62,273 nucleotides of DNA from Dioszegia crocea (lineage: Eukaryota; Basidiomycota; Tremellomycetes; Tremellales; Bulleribasidiaceae). The stretch covers positions 127,400-189,672 of the forward strand of contig BCKK01000012.1 of the NCBI GenBank assembly GCA_001600615.1, written 5' to 3'. The notes under the pieces were generated by a model. It did not search any database. It saw only the letters and a program-made list of their open reading frames with translations, and had not been told where the DNA came from. The position numbers were made by a program, and so were the translations under genes. Of this stretch, positions 33,550 through 44,371 are shown in pieces. Positions within the stretch are counted from its first letter, which is position 1. The number at the start of each line of letters is the position of its first letter.

Positions 33550-34333
33550 TCATAACACCACGCATTTCTTCCCCCTGACTCCCCTTCCGCGTTTCCTCAA
33601 ACTCTCCCTGACAGCTCCATCAAACACCTCTCTAACACCCCTGCCCAATTTGGCCGAACACTCCAAATACCGCCGCGCTCCAATCTCCTTTGCAACTTTT
33701 TCGCCCTCGAGCGCAGTGATCGGGCTGGTGCCCTGGGCAGCCATAAGAGAAGTGGTTATGGGGTCGTCGCGAAGGTCGGTTTTGGTGCAGATGAGTAGGA
33801 GGGGTACGGATTCGCAAAAGTGTGCCATTTCAGGATACCACTGATGTTATCAGCTCCGTCCTCGAGGTTGGCAAGGAGTACTAACCTTATCTTGAACATT
33901 GAGTAAGCTCGGACGGTGATTACACGCAAATACGACCAGTATGACGTCTGTGTCGTTGTATGATAACGGTCTCAGCCTGTCGAAATCTTCCTGTCCGGCC
34001 GTATCCCATAAAGCTAGCTCGATGATCTTTGTAGGGTCCGTAGGGGATGGTATGCGCGTAACTAGGTTCTCGAACACTGTCGGGACGTATTCCTAATTCC
34101 TCATCAGCTACAGTCCCTGTCGCAAAGAGTGGATATTCCTCACTTCTGGAAACCTATTCTCCGCATAAACAGTCAACAGACATGTCTTCCCACAACCTGA
34201 TCCATCAGCCCTCGCTCGGACCAGAGGAATGTTTAGAGAGCACAACAACAAACTCACCTCCATCCCCTACTACCACTAATTTTCGATTCATATCTGGCCG
34301 TCTGGACGGTCCTGTAGGTTCAAACCCTGACAT
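33550..34333 (-). CDS. Rho-family small GTPase (208 aa)
   Basis: Exons 34333-34258, 34196-34144, 34092-33886 and 33840-33550. All nucleotide-binding motifs are present: P-loop GDGGCGKT (residues 23-30), switch I YVPTVFEN (45-52), [17 protein letters not shown] (from 72), TKTD (131-134) and ECSAK. The C-terminus is basic ([10 protein letters not shown]) followed by CVVL, a CAAX box with terminal Leu predicting geranylgeranylation and membrane attachment. Rho GTPases control actin, polarity and cell-wall synthesis in fungi. The P-loop context and the [20 protein letters not shown] region look most like the Rho4 group, which is a judgement from memory. It diverges from the TFIIIA-like gene with 273 bp between start codons. 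Confidence 0.9.
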
Positions 34334-34606
34334 ATTGGCGAAGTTCTGGATGTCGGCTGTGTTAGGAGGGAGTGATAGATGTGAAGTGCTGATTTATAGG
34401 AGCAAAGGGGGTGGTCAGAGATCAAACGCGTCTCAAGTGGAAATCCGGATCGAGAGCCTTTCCGGCCCCGGATTGAGGCAAGATCCGGGTTGTTTGGTTC
34501 CGGACTTTGTGAATTTCCGACTGTTCCGTCGGAAAGGATCAAATTTTCTCTCACTCCTCACACTCTTCATCTATCTCTTAAACCCTCGGAGCTCACACTA
34601 CTTACT

Positions 34607-36241
34607 ATGCTCACATTCCAGCGAAGACCACTGGACGAGGAGACGTCGATAGCGGGTCCATCTCGCTTACCGGCCCAATCAACGATCATCCGAGCTCCAA
34701 CGCCGAGGAGGGCCATAGCCAAGACGAGGTCCCCCTCATACTCTCCCCCTGACTCCGATTCGGATGGCTCGCCCACTCGACCTAAATCTACGCCTAGACC
34801 GAGAGCTACGACTACTCCATCACGTCCCCCTTCCAGGACTGAAAGGCGGTATAGGTGTATCCATGTTGGATGCGATAAGGCTTATTTCAAGCCGTCGCGT
34901 TTGAAAGAGCATGAATTGACGCATACGGGCGAGGTAAGCTGCTCGCCCTGACTTGGATTCCCAATACGAAAGGCCTAGCTGATCTGACAAGCGGCCGCAC
35001 CCATGTCCTCATTGTGACCAGACCTACCTCCGCGCTTCCCACCTTACCGCGCATATCCGAACACACTTACCTTCGTCCGATCGGACCTTTGAGTGCACAT
35101 ACGAAGGCTGCGATAAGGCATTTTGGACTGCGACGCACTTAAAGCGACATCAAGCGATGCATGAGTCGACCGAGGCGTATCCAGTAAGCAATCCACGCCT
35201 TCCTTGATCTTGTTATGGGCTGACGTGATAGTGTACACACTGCCCACAGACGTTCCACAAGGCGAACCAGCTCAGGGATCATCATGCCCTTGCACATATG
35301 CCAGCGGGAACCAAGTCATTCATCTGTACTCATGATGAATGTGGTGCTTCATTTTCAATGCGACAACAACTTAAAGCACACGAGAAGACGCATGATGGTA
35401 TGTCCGTATTCTGATATCGTGCGTTCTTTAGCTGATAAGTAGCAACTCGGTATACCTGTTCTCACCCCACACATGATTCTCTCCCCTCTTTCCCTACCTG
35501 GTCAGCATTACAATCACACCTCCATACTGCACACCCACCAGAATGTCCACATCCGGAATGTGCAGGTCGGACATTTAAGTCAGCTTCGAAATTGAAGGAT
35601 CATCTCAAGATACATACGCTTCGAGCGGAGGATGAAGCGAGGCGGACGGCGTCTGAGGCTGAAGATGGGGAGGGGCATGGATTGAAGGGGAAGAAGAGAA
35701 GGCGGAGCTCTGTGGCTACGACGGGCGGGATGGAAGGGAGGGGGAGGGGAAAGCTTGCGAAGCTCGCTGAGGCAATGAAGCGTGCGGAAAAGGCTGGAGC
35801 TGGAGATTTGGCGGATAGTGTGAGTGATTTGGAATATTTGATAGCAGGAACAAAGCTGATAGGTGGCAGGATTTGAGCATACTCACAACAACATCGACAA
35901 CGCCCAACCTCGCAGCTCGAGCTCAGCCTTCTCTACCTGTGCAATCCACATTCACACCTCCTACACTCCCCAACCCATCGTCCAATCAAATCGACATCCT
36001 CACTGGCTTGTCCACTACCGTCAGTGTTGATACCCGTCGACACGGCTGTCCAGTCAGTCATCTGCCTCAGGACATTCGCACAGATGCCGGGAACGAGGGA
36101 GAGACCTTGAAGTGCTATGCGAGGTTTTGGAGAGTGTATGATGTTCGACGACATTTGAAGGCTGCACATGGGGTGGATTTGGAGGATGAGGAAACTAGGG
36201 AGTTGTTGATTTCGGCTAAGGAGGCGGAGGGTGGGAAATGA
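34607..36241 (+). CDS. TFIIIA-like C2H2 zinc finger protein (477 aa)
   Basis: Exons 34607-34933, 34992-35183, 35232-35397, 35443-35819 and 35870-36241. After a Ser/Pro/Arg-rich N-terminus of about 80 residues come seven consecutive C2H2 fingers with the long CxxxxC form typical of TFIIIA (for example CIHVGCDKAYFKPSRLKEH and CTYEGCDKAFWTATHLKRH). A Lys/Arg-rich linker (KGKKRRR) follows, then a separated last finger (LKCYARFWRVYDVRRHLKAAH). TFIIIA binds the internal control region of 5S rRNA genes and nucleates RNA polymerase III assembly. Finger number, spacing and the isolated last finger support TFIIIA over a generic regulator. The last intron (35820-35869) has no stop in one frame and was placed by GTGAGT...CAG and phase. 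Confidence 0.82.
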
Positions 36242-36505
36242 GTGATCGAGATTTGGTTCCCGGTTGCGAAGTCATTCCGTCAAGGAGTCTTGTTAAATTG
36301 GTTGGTGGGTTGTACGATGTTGAGTAAGCGCACTTCTAGTACGCGGGGTTACTGATTGCTGGTACGCTCCATCAGCTTATCATACTGATGAGATTAGGCT
36401 ACCAGAGGCCGATTCCAGACCGTTGAAAAAACGCCTCGCCAGCCCTGACCCATCAAGATTCTAGCAACAGTGTGTGCATACGGATTTGATTTATACGGAG
36501 AGTAA

Positions 36506-37081
36506 TCAGTAAACATGATCCCATCTGACGCGCGCCCCCGTCTTCTCTCGGACATCCCACTCTCCACCGACAGCGGGCTGTGCCTCAAAAGTTGCATGTA
36601 GACTCATGAGCCCGTAGCTGAATTGATCATTCTCCTTCACACAGCTTGTCGGATCACAATCCGGGGCATGAATCATGTGGAATGACTCCTCGAAGTCGAA
36701 TGTGAATGTCAAAGTGCCGTTGCTTCCAGGTATCATTCTGATAGCCAGTGCTGGCTGAGCGATCCTCCGACGGGACATAAAGCTGGATACATCGGGCGGA
36801 GGACCGATGTGATTGGATCTGAGCGTATCCTCCATAGCATGAAACCAGCCAGGGAGAGAGGTCTTGACTGCGAATACAACTGCAGCGCGGAGGGAAGGGG
36901 TGGTAGACTGATTGCTGACGGCTGGCGGGGCGGATAATTGAGTGCTCCGGCCATCCTTCGTTCGGCTGCCCATGGGATTGATCTGCGCTGTAGACAAGGC
37001 TGCTTCGGTGTAGTTGAGGAAAGATGTACCCAGAGTGTCTCGCCAAGTCCGTTGATCTGGCGGATTGGCTGTCGGTGACAT
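36506..37081 (-). CDS. Orphan protein, family X member 1 (191 aa)
   Basis: Single exon from the ATG at 37081. No known domain. The C-terminal half reads LTFTFDFEESFHMIHAPDC, then PTSC, then GLMSLHATFEA and GEWDV. The same order (FD-F/V-E, two Cys four residues apart, GL-x2-L, then W near the end) occurs in the orphan at 41029-41625 and, more loosely, at 37692-38393. This suggests a small family of divergent paralogues of about 200 residues. No signal peptide or membrane segment. It is convergent with the TFIIIA-like gene. Confidence 0.6.
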   Translation of the reverse strand: MSPTANPPDQRTWRDTLGTSFLNYTEAALSTAQINPMGSRTKDGRSTQLSAPPAVSNQSTTPSLRAAVVFAVKTSLPGWFHAMEDTLRSNHIGPPPDVSSFMSRRRIAQPALAIRMIPGSNGTLTFTFDFEESFHMIHAPDCDPTSCVKENDQFSYGLMSLHATFEAQPAVGGEWDVREKTGARVRWDHVY

Positions 37082-37691
37082 GTTGATAGTCACTATGCTG
37101 AGGAAAGGGAGCAGGCTGGGAGTGGGCGGGGAGGGAACAAAGTGCAAAAGGGCGGGAGTTAGTAGGTGCATAAGTCTATTGCAAGCAGTTCACGTTTCGC
37201 GTGGCCAGCATATCTCAAAGGAAGGACTCAGGGTGCAGTCGTATCCATGTTCCGCTCACACAGGACGTCATGCATAGCCTCCGACATCCCGGACCGTGGT
37301 CGCGCCCACGAGGCATGGCTTACCTCGCAGCTGTGGAGCGCCAGAAGTGTCATGGCATGCCCATACAGGGGTAGACGTACGCTTCTGATTTGCATATCTG
37401 CTGTACGATAGGGTGGAAAATGGTCACGACATCTCAAGGGATGCTCGAGGTCGAGAAGCCGTCCTCGGTCCGTCAGCTGTTTGTGGGCTGCACGCGCATC
37501 CAAACACCGCAAAAGTAAGCTGTGGTAGGTACATAGTATGCATAGAACCATGAGTGACATGGTAGGAGACTGTCTTTTGACTACCCAATGTCCATCTCAG
37601 CTGATCAGATCACAAAGCTACCTGCATATATACATGTCGCACATCTATGTCATAGGTATAGACCTACAATCTACCAGCCGCCTGCGATCGT
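37082..37691. other. Intergenic region
   Basis: Upstream of family X member 1 and downstream of member 2. No gene or repeat recognised. Confidence 0.5.
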
Positions 37692-38393
37692 CTACTTCTT
37701 CTTCTTGTTTCTTACGGGACTAGGAGGAGGTGACATCTGCTGACTGTAAAGTTGCGCCCTGGTCTGAATGCTTGCCTCATGCCCTGAAGCACTCCAGACC
37801 CCCTCCTCTTCATTGTAAGTCATCTTGACATCCAACATCAGCTTCGCCAATCCTTGAGTCGATGCCCTTTCCTCCTCCGTGCAGTCTCCATCGCACCCCG
37901 ATCCACATCCGAAGATGCGATTGCCGATCTCCAGCTGAAATTTCAGCCAGATGTCAGGCATCGGTCCTCCCCGAAGTCCCCAGGTCACTTTTCGGGCAGC
38001 CTCCTCGCTGATACCGGCCAGCGCCTGACTGACGATCGCCCGTCCAACGCTGGCGTGACGCAGGTGAGATGCAAAGTCCCGCCCCTTCTCGGTTTCAAGC
38101 AGGTTTCGCACCTCCTCTTTCGCGTAGAGGGAGTCAGCCCATGAGACAGTGGCATACGGGAGTTCAGCTGCCACACTTTCGCAAAGGGTCTTTGCAGCCT
38201 CTTCTAGGGTTGCATAGAAGTTCGAACGCGTAGCACCTTTGCCGGCAGGAGTGGAGGTTCTGGCGTGATTGCAGTGCTCGCTGGTGAGCTCCGGTCCCCG
38301 TTCTGTCCAAGACTGATCGAGTGTCGAGAGAACCGCGTCGGACAGAGCTTGCTTCCATTCTTCAGGGGCGGATGGGTTGGATAATGAAGCCAT
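37692..38393 (-). CDS. Orphan protein, family X member 2 (233 aa)
   Basis: Single exon from the ATG at 38393 (MASLSNPSAPEEW). The N-terminal half is helical and charged. The second half has WLKFQLEIGNRIFGCGSGC, then DGDC, GLAKLMLDVKMTYN and GVWSASG, matching the pattern of the neighbouring orphans. The C-terminus is basic (NKKKK), possibly a nuclear signal. It is adjacent to member 1 in the same orientation, as expected for a tandem duplication followed by strong divergence. Function unknown. Confidence 0.6.
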   Translation of the reverse strand: MASLSNPSAPEEWKQALSDAVLSTLDQSWTERGPELTSEHCNHARTSTPAGKGATRSNFYATLEEAAKTLCESVAAELPYATVSWADSLYAKEEVRNLLETEKGRDFASHLRHASVGRAIVSQALAGISEEAARKVTWGLRGGPMPDIWLKFQLEIGNRIFGCGSGCDGDCTEEERASTQGLAKLMLDVKMTYNEEEGVWSASGHEASIQTRAQLYSQQMSPPPSPVRNKKKK

Positions 38394-39010
38394 GTTGGTT
38401 TGTGATGCGAAGGCGTAGGTGTAGCTGGATGAGGGGAGTTGGAGGCGTGTATTTCTTCGATGGGAAATGGGAATGGGAATGAGTGGTGAGGTGAAGAGGA
38501 AAGCAGGATCGAGGTGGCCAGGGAGATACAAGCCGTCAGCGCCGGCGGAGGATCGATCCAGGAGTGAAGGCACTACTCCTTTGACCCAGCGTTTTGAAGT
38601 ACGGGATCAATCCGCTCGTTTGTCCTTGTTCTCCGGCCTTGGGGAACAAATCGGTCAGTCTTATCAGTACCAATGACGTCAGCCCTCGGGGATGTCTCGA
38701 TAGCCCATCCAGCGCGTGACCGATAAGGATGAAGCAACTAGTTCTCCGGTGGACGAAGCCCCGACTCCAACGTGGCCGAGCTCTTCCACCTTCAGACCAA
38801 CCGATTCAGCCGCTGCATTGCCTTCATCTATCCACTCCTCCAATTATCCCTCTGCCCGAGGCCCCTCTACTTCCGGCGGAGGAGTGACGACGCCCATATC
38901 CAGACATCTTTTGATCGCTTCCACTTCAGGTCCCGAGTTGGTCCTGTCCATCAGCCCACAGTACCATCTGCCTATCCTGATGCAGGTCCAGTCAAAGAGG
39001 AGATTGTGGC
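38394..39010. other. Intergenic region
   Basis: Between the start of family X member 2 and the 3' end of the SIRT4-like gene. Plus-strand open frames at 38716-39173 are antisense to that gene or unsupported. Confidence 0.5.
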
Positions 39011-40489
39011 TTACTTGACCAGCTCATCCAAATACGCCCTCAAAACATCCCCAGCCCGCCTATCCATCTTATCAACACTCTCTAACTTATCCGCCCGAGT
39101 CGGTCCGGTCGTAATCATCAATACTGGTTTATCCTCTTCGACAGCTTGTTTCACTAGTCGGAAAGCTGAGTAGGTCGCTAGTGATGTGCCGAGAACGAGA
39201 AGTTGGGATGCGTTGGAGATTAGGTTGAGGCTAGATTGTTAGCATTTACTTTGAGATTGGCAAGGATGAGACGTACGATTCTTCTTTGACTCCAGGATTC
39301 AAGGTTTCGCCCTGATCATCAGTCACTGGATTCTCTTCTCAAGCATCGGGTGGACTTACAAAGAATACGACGTTGGGCTTCACGACCCTTTCTTGCCTTC
39401 CCTCACCTTCACAAATCTTACAAGGCGGCACGGTGAAGCTTGAAAAGTCAACACCGGACAATTCCACCTGTAAAAGTCAGCACGGGTACCCTTCCGATCT
39501 CATCCACTAAGCGATGAGAACATACATCACCGTCCGGATTCGTCCTAGGTCTTACACCCGTCCGTTCAGCCTCCAAAGCCATCTCTTCCCAGACCGGATT
39601 CGATCGGGCCAATTGCGCCTGATACTCATCTCTCGGCTGTTCATGCTTAGCGTGCAAGCAGTGCACTTTGGCAAGTGTTCCATGGAGCTCAACGATTGAT
39701 GGGACGGTATGTGGTCGCGAGGATGAGCGGGGAATGGATTCAAGGAGGAGTGAGCGGGCTTTTGGGTGAAGGTTGTCTACCTGTAAAGTCAGCGTCTGTC
39801 TCGCAGCCTAAACATCAGATGACAGGTCAAGGATGTGAACGCGGAGATGTGCAAGGAAATCAGAGGACGGATGCTTACATTTTGCGTTATTAGATTAGGA
39901 GCCAGGCCGAGGAGCTGCAGCGCCGCAACGTAGATATGTGTCGGGTTTGGACGGGCGTCGCGTACGGGTGGATACTGCGGATGATCAGCATAGCTCCAGC
40001 TATCTTTGGGTGATGGCAAGGCTGAAAGACAGCCCGGATTGGTGGAGACGCCTAGACTTACGCCGAGGAACGATCTTGCCCAATCTAAATATTCTATCAG
40101 TAAGCTGGCACTCTGATACCAAGCATACACACAGGAGGCAGAGTACAACGTACATCTTTTCCTAAACATTTCACCTCGCGCAGTTTCCTCCACAAGCTCA
40201 TGATACAAGATAGGCCTATCAGGATTCAGCTTCCAGTCTCTCCAAGGTAAGTAGTCAAGTGATAGACTCACGTGTAATTCGGATTACTATAATGACCCTC
40301 TTTCCCTCTATACGCCCTAATCCCACTATCAACACTCACACCTGCCCCAGAAAGAATGACCGTTTTACCCTTCCCATTACTCAGAAAAGTAGATAGGTAT
40401 GCCGCTGCTTCTTTCAGGGGAAGCTTAGTGAGAGCCGAAGGCGGTAGTGGCGGTGTGATAGGTAAGGTGGGGATAGATATTCGGACCAT
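39011..40489 (-). CDS. NAD-dependent deacylase, SIRT4-like class II sirtuin (338 aa)
   Basis: Eight exons: 40489-40272, 40215-40154, 40084-40062, 39974-39879, 39780-39526, 39467-39360, 39311-39277 and 39230-39011; the third is only 23 nt. Class II signatures: GAGVSVDSGIRAYRG (residues 48-62), YWARSFLGYPPVRDARPN, LITQN followed by VDNLH (usually VDGLH), catalytic His166 in ELHGT, KPNVVFFGETLNPGV, GTSLATYSAF. Zinc site: C174, then A177 where a second Cys of the first CxxC pair is expected (CLHA), then C234 and C237 (CKIC). One of four zinc ligands therefore appears to be missing. No clear mitochondrial presequence, though the N-terminus lacks acidic residues. The start at 40489 is the first ATG. 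Confidence 0.9.
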
Positions 40490-41028
40490 TCTATGCGACA
40501 GTCAAGAATGATGTTTGGATTCTATAGATCGATCGTCACGGCCGCCAGCCAAAATGCTGGATTGGAGCCATGCCGTAATACCGTCATTCACTGAGGAATG
40601 TAAGATCGTCCAGCCAACGCCAAAGCTCGGGCTCTGTTACTCTGTGCCCATTGCTCGTTCTTGATGACCAAGTACACATTGTGCGCCAACACATCTGAAC
40701 ATCGATCACCTCTGGTAGTGCCACCCACTAGCTTCCCATTGCCAGTCTGCCATCTGCTTGGCTATGGCCCTGGACACGGGGAAAGCTGCCGAGGTACGCC
40801 TTAGACACATGCGTGATGTGTCCGTATGTCCCGACCCATACTGGCAGTCCGGGGGCTGATTTAGCTGGGCTTGAAGCTCGAAACCGAGCATAAACGCCAA
40901 GCCGAACCTCTGATCAAAGGAGTCACAATGACCAAAATTTCCCCGGCCATACTGTGCTGTAACGGGTTTAAAAGTCCCTCTACATCATCACACCATCACA
41001 ACCTCCAAACCGTAAGCTTCATCTTACG
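40490..41028. other. Divergent intergenic region
   Basis: Shared upstream region of the SIRT4-like gene and family X member 3. No gene or repeat recognised. Confidence 0.5.
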
Positions 41029-41625
41029 ATGCCCTCTACACCCATCAGCCCCAAGAGCACGCAATTGCGAGTGCAGAGTCTTCTCTGCTCCCGCTTTTCG
41101 GCCGCTTTGACAGATATCGAGGAGAAGTACCTGGAAGCAGTCCGGCGCGCGCGCGATGCCGGTGGAGAGAGCTGGCCGGAAGGGGAGGATCTCGCCGAGG
41201 CCGGAGCCGTCACGCTGAAGAGCAGTCTGAACTCGGCTCTGGGTAATGACAGCTCGGTGAGGAAGGGCTGGGTGGCTGGACTGGAGAAGGCATTGGCGCT
41301 GGCCAAGGGAGACAAGTCTTTGGCTGATATTGCTGTGATCCATTTCGGTCCAGCTGATATTGAGATCAATACCTCTCAGTACCCCAGCGTGTCTGTGACT
41401 TTTGATGTGCAGGAAGTGGCACACGATGTGTGCAATGCTGGTACATGCTCGGGGTATGATTGCAGGATCAAGAGGGCGCAGGCGAAGGATGGTTTGGCGC
41501 ATTTGCGGTGTACACTTTTGGCGCGTGATGAAGGGACGGGAAGTGATGGTGCGCTGTCGAGGTGGTCGTCGAGTGCGGGTGTCGCAGTTGGGGATACCAC
41601 AATTTCTTGGAAGAAATCGGTTTGA
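41029..41625 (+). CDS. Orphan protein, family X member 3 (198 aa)
   Basis: Single exon from the ATG at 41029 (MPSTPISPKSTQ). Helical N-terminal half with EEKYLEAVRRARDAGG. The second half carries VSVTFDVQEVAHDVCNAGTC, then SGYDC, GLAHLRCTLLAR and ALSRWSSSAG, i.e. the same pattern as the orphans at 36.5 and 37.7 kb. It lies on the opposite strand to them, about 2.6 kb beyond member 2, with the SIRT4-like gene between. Convergent with the antizyme gene. Function unknown. Confidence 0.6.
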   Translation: MPSTPISPKSTQLRVQSLLCSRFSAALTDIEEKYLEAVRRARDAGGESWPEGEDLAEAGAVTLKSSLNSALGNDSSVRKGWVAGLEKALALAKGDKSLADIAVIHFGPADIEINTSQYPSVSVTFDVQEVAHDVCNAGTCSGYDCRIKRAQAKDGLAHLRCTLLARDEGTGSDGALSRWSSSAGVAVGDTTISWKKSV

Positions 41626-41842
41626 GAGTGAAGGGTTGATAGGTCTGAGGGCTAATTGTTTGATGATGATGCAATATTTGATTGTCCTAGCTGCTCGATC
41701 CTTGACCTGGCGTTACACTTCGAATAGACCCCGCCAGCCATCGTCAGAAAAAGACGCAATCTGTAGGTAGTATACATTTCTTCTTCTTTGACATTGAGGG
41801 GAACTTATCATACTATTACAATTTCACGCCTCCTCCATCCGC

Positions 41843-43012
41843 CTAAAGTTCCATCCCCACCATGACCCATCTCGCCGGATCCCATACCCACCCCTCCATA
41901 CCTCCAGGCCTAACCACGACCCCACCGGCATACATCAGACTATGCACCAATTCCCTCACGCCTTCCTCGCCCCTCTCCCGCTTATCCAGAATAAGCACCA
42001 ATTTCCCCGCCTCTAAACAATCCGCCGCTAAGTCCAACAGTGCCGTCAGACTTTCTCGAATATCTAGCCCATCGGCAAGTGATGATAATGCCGATGGTCT
42101 AGGACCTCTTTGTGGATCATGTGGCCGGAGCACCTCTGAGAAATTCGCAGAGAGATGTTCGGGCCGGGATGCTGATGCGTGTGGAGGTGGAAGGTGGATA
42201 AAGGCTGTCCTTTCTGCATTCGGATTGTCAATGAGGAATCCGTGTAGTGTGTGTGAAGGCGGAGTGACAATTTCCAATGCGTGGCATGTGCTTAGAATCG
42301 ACGAGTGGTGTGTTGGGAATAGGGCCGAGAGGAGTTGAGTTAGGACCGGAGGATGATTTGGGGTCCGAGGTGGGATTGGGACGGGCCGAGTGGGAGTGGA
42401 AGTGGGGATGGCGAGTTTGGGGTGGATAGACCAGAATGGCATAGATGAACAAAGGGTGTGAGAGGATGATGCGGAAGGAAGGTAGGTGTCGGTCGATATG
42501 GATGATGAAGGGGTAACGAGGTTATGATAAGTACCAGAGCCAGGACCGATAGCGATAGAACCAGTGACCAAAGAAGATTCTGAACCGGGTGAAAGAGAGA
42601 ATGACCGTGAGAGTGCCGGTGGAGACGAGTCAAACAGGTAGGGGGTCGGAGAGTCTCTCTGTCTCTCTGCGTCGGGGTTCTGAGTAATTAGCTAGATATG
42701 ATATTTTGAAGGACGGGGACATACGACAAACCCCCTCCTGCCTTCCTCAAAACCACCGCCGACCACCTCCTCCCCACGTAGCTCCAATTTCTTCAGAATA
42801 GACGTATACCGGTCCCCCCAAACCGCTCACTCTGGCAATAGCCAAAACGGGCGATAAGGGGTTATCGACATCGTGGTGGTGGCGGGAAAAGGGAAGCGGC
42901 CCGTCGTCGGTGGTGCCTGCGTTGACGCTGTTGATTAGCTATGGGACTATAGTGTCGATATTGGGACATACACGGGCTGTATATTTCTCGAAGCGGTGCT
43001 TGAGGAGTACAT
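41843..43012 (-). CDS. OAZ1: Ornithine decarboxylase antizyme, +1 frameshift-decoded (359 aa)
   Basis: Antizyme binds ornithine decarboxylase, sends it to the proteasome and blocks polyamine uptake. It is made only when ribosomes shift +1, a step stimulated by polyamines. Exons 43012-42972, 42927-42725 and 42679-41843. ORF0 (73 codons, MYSSSTASRNIQP... to ...GRRWF) ends at TGA 42749-42747. A +1 shift on TTT-TGA gives F-EEGRRGFV, which splices in phase to exon 3. The antizyme domain is at the C-terminus: ALLDLAADCLEAGKLVLILD, VRELVHSLMYAGGVVVRPG and WVMVGMEL. The middle 130 residues are Ser/Pro/Thr-rich. It is divergent from the TMBIM gene, about 300 bp between ATGs. Confidence 0.85.
42747..42752 (-). 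other. Programmed +1 frameshift site TTT-TGA
   Basis: Minus-strand sequence TGG-TTT-TGA-G. The ORF0 frame is open from the ATG at 43012 and stops here. The next frame continues as GAG-GAA-GGC through the splice site at 42725 into the antizyme domain without a stop. Slow decoding of the stop with a P-site Phe codon is the known antizyme mechanism; the identity of the P-site codon varies among fungi. Confidence 0.8.
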
Positions 43013-43309
43013 GATCGCTGGAGTATGTTCTTTTTCGGCCCACTAGGCGATTCTTGGGTGTTTTCGGGTTTGTTTCTCGGGTAGATTCTTCGCTGGTCAG
43101 TGACCGCTTGGTGGTATTGAGGGGTGTATAGGTGGATAGATGAGATGTATGATATGGCTGACTGTGAATGGTCGCCACCCTACGCCGCCCGGAATCAACT
43201 AGCCGTTGACGAGGCGGCCCCTGCCGCCGGCCGGCCCAAGCAGCCACGCTTTTCGCCACCCACCCAAATCTACCACCTTCTATCCATCTCTTACAAAGCG
43301 ATACCCACA

Positions 43310-44371
43310 ATGGCAGCTCCACCACAGTACACAGACCAAGCGCCCCGATCCCCAGCATCCAAGGGAGCGAAATACGGCTCGACTTCCGGATCCAATGATA
43401 CCCCTTCCACCCAGCCGTTACTTGCCCAATCATCCATCGCAGCAGGCGCAAGTCGGAACGCATGGATGGATCAAGCGGCCGATGATGATCTACCCGACGA
43501 CTTCAAAGTAGGCGTCACGGTCATAGACTGCGATATCGAAATTCGAGTAGCCTTTATCCGGAAAGTCTACTCGATTTTATTCGTCCAATTACTCGTCACG
43601 TCTCTGGTGGCGCTGGCAATGTCCCTACCTGCCGCGATCGAATTTACACATTCGAATCCGTGGACTATGTGGGTGCCGATGGGTGGGAGTTTGGTTGCTC
43701 TGTTGGGAGTGTACTGGAAGAGACATCAACACCCGTTAAATCTGGTGTTGCTGGGTCTGTTTACGGTTTTGGAGGCCATGATGATTGGGGCTGTGACGAG
43801 TTACTACGAGAGCAGAGTGGTCAGTCCTTCATCTTTTACCCCCTTTGTCTTCACTACTGACTGTTAGGTCCTTCAAGCCCTCTTCATAACGCTCGGAGTC
43901 TTCACAGGTTTGACCCTCTTTACTTTCCAAACCAAGGTACGTTTCCCGGTCCCCTTAAATCGCTCTTTTTGCTAATCGGCAGTACGACTTCTCTTCATTC
44001 GCACCCTTCCTCTTCGCAGGTATATGGGGTCTCATCTCCGCATCACTCGTCGGCTTCTTCCTCCCCTTCAACGCAAACTTCGACCTCGTCATCGCCGGCG
44101 GGTCCGTCTTGCTGTTTTCGGGCTTTGTGCTCTATGACACACAACAAATCATGAAGCGTTTGTCGGTGGATGAGTATGTTCTGGCGGCGTTAAGGTGAGC
44201 TAAAATCCTCTCTTACTCCATGTGAAAGGAAGTGACAAAAGCTGATGTTCTAGTCTCTACCTGGACGCCATCAACCTCTTCTTGAGCGTTCTCAGAGTTG
44301 TACGTCACTCTTACATTCACAAGTTATTCATGCTGACTCCGTAGCTCAACAACACCAACGACCGATCATGA
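43310..44371 (+). CDS. BXI1: Bax inhibitor-1/TMBIM family membrane protein (287 aa)
   Basis: Exons 43310-43819, 43868-43936, 43983-44194, 44254-44299 and 44345-44371. A cytosolic Ser/Thr-rich N-terminus of about 80 residues precedes DIEIRVAFIRKVYSILFVQL and seven hydrophobic segments, including WTMWVPMGGSLVALLGVYW, LNLVLLGLFTVLEAMMIG, APFLFAGIWGLISASLVGFF and LVIAGGSVLLFSGFVLYDT. The ending FVLYDTQQIM and SLYLDAINLFLSVLRVLNN is characteristic of the family. These proteins act in ER or vacuole membranes as calcium leak or pH-sensitive channels and modulate stress and cell death. Confidence 0.93.

Noticed and set aside
38716..39173. Plus-strand frames of 100-133 codons
   Set aside because: They are antisense to the last exon and 3' flank of the SIRT4-like gene, which is supported by strong motifs.
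42630..42635. GTT-TGA as the antizyme frameshift site
   Set aside because: It is a plausible fungal shift site, but exon 2 already joins exon 3 in the antizyme frame. ORF0 stops earlier at TTT-TGA (42747-42752), so no shift is needed here.
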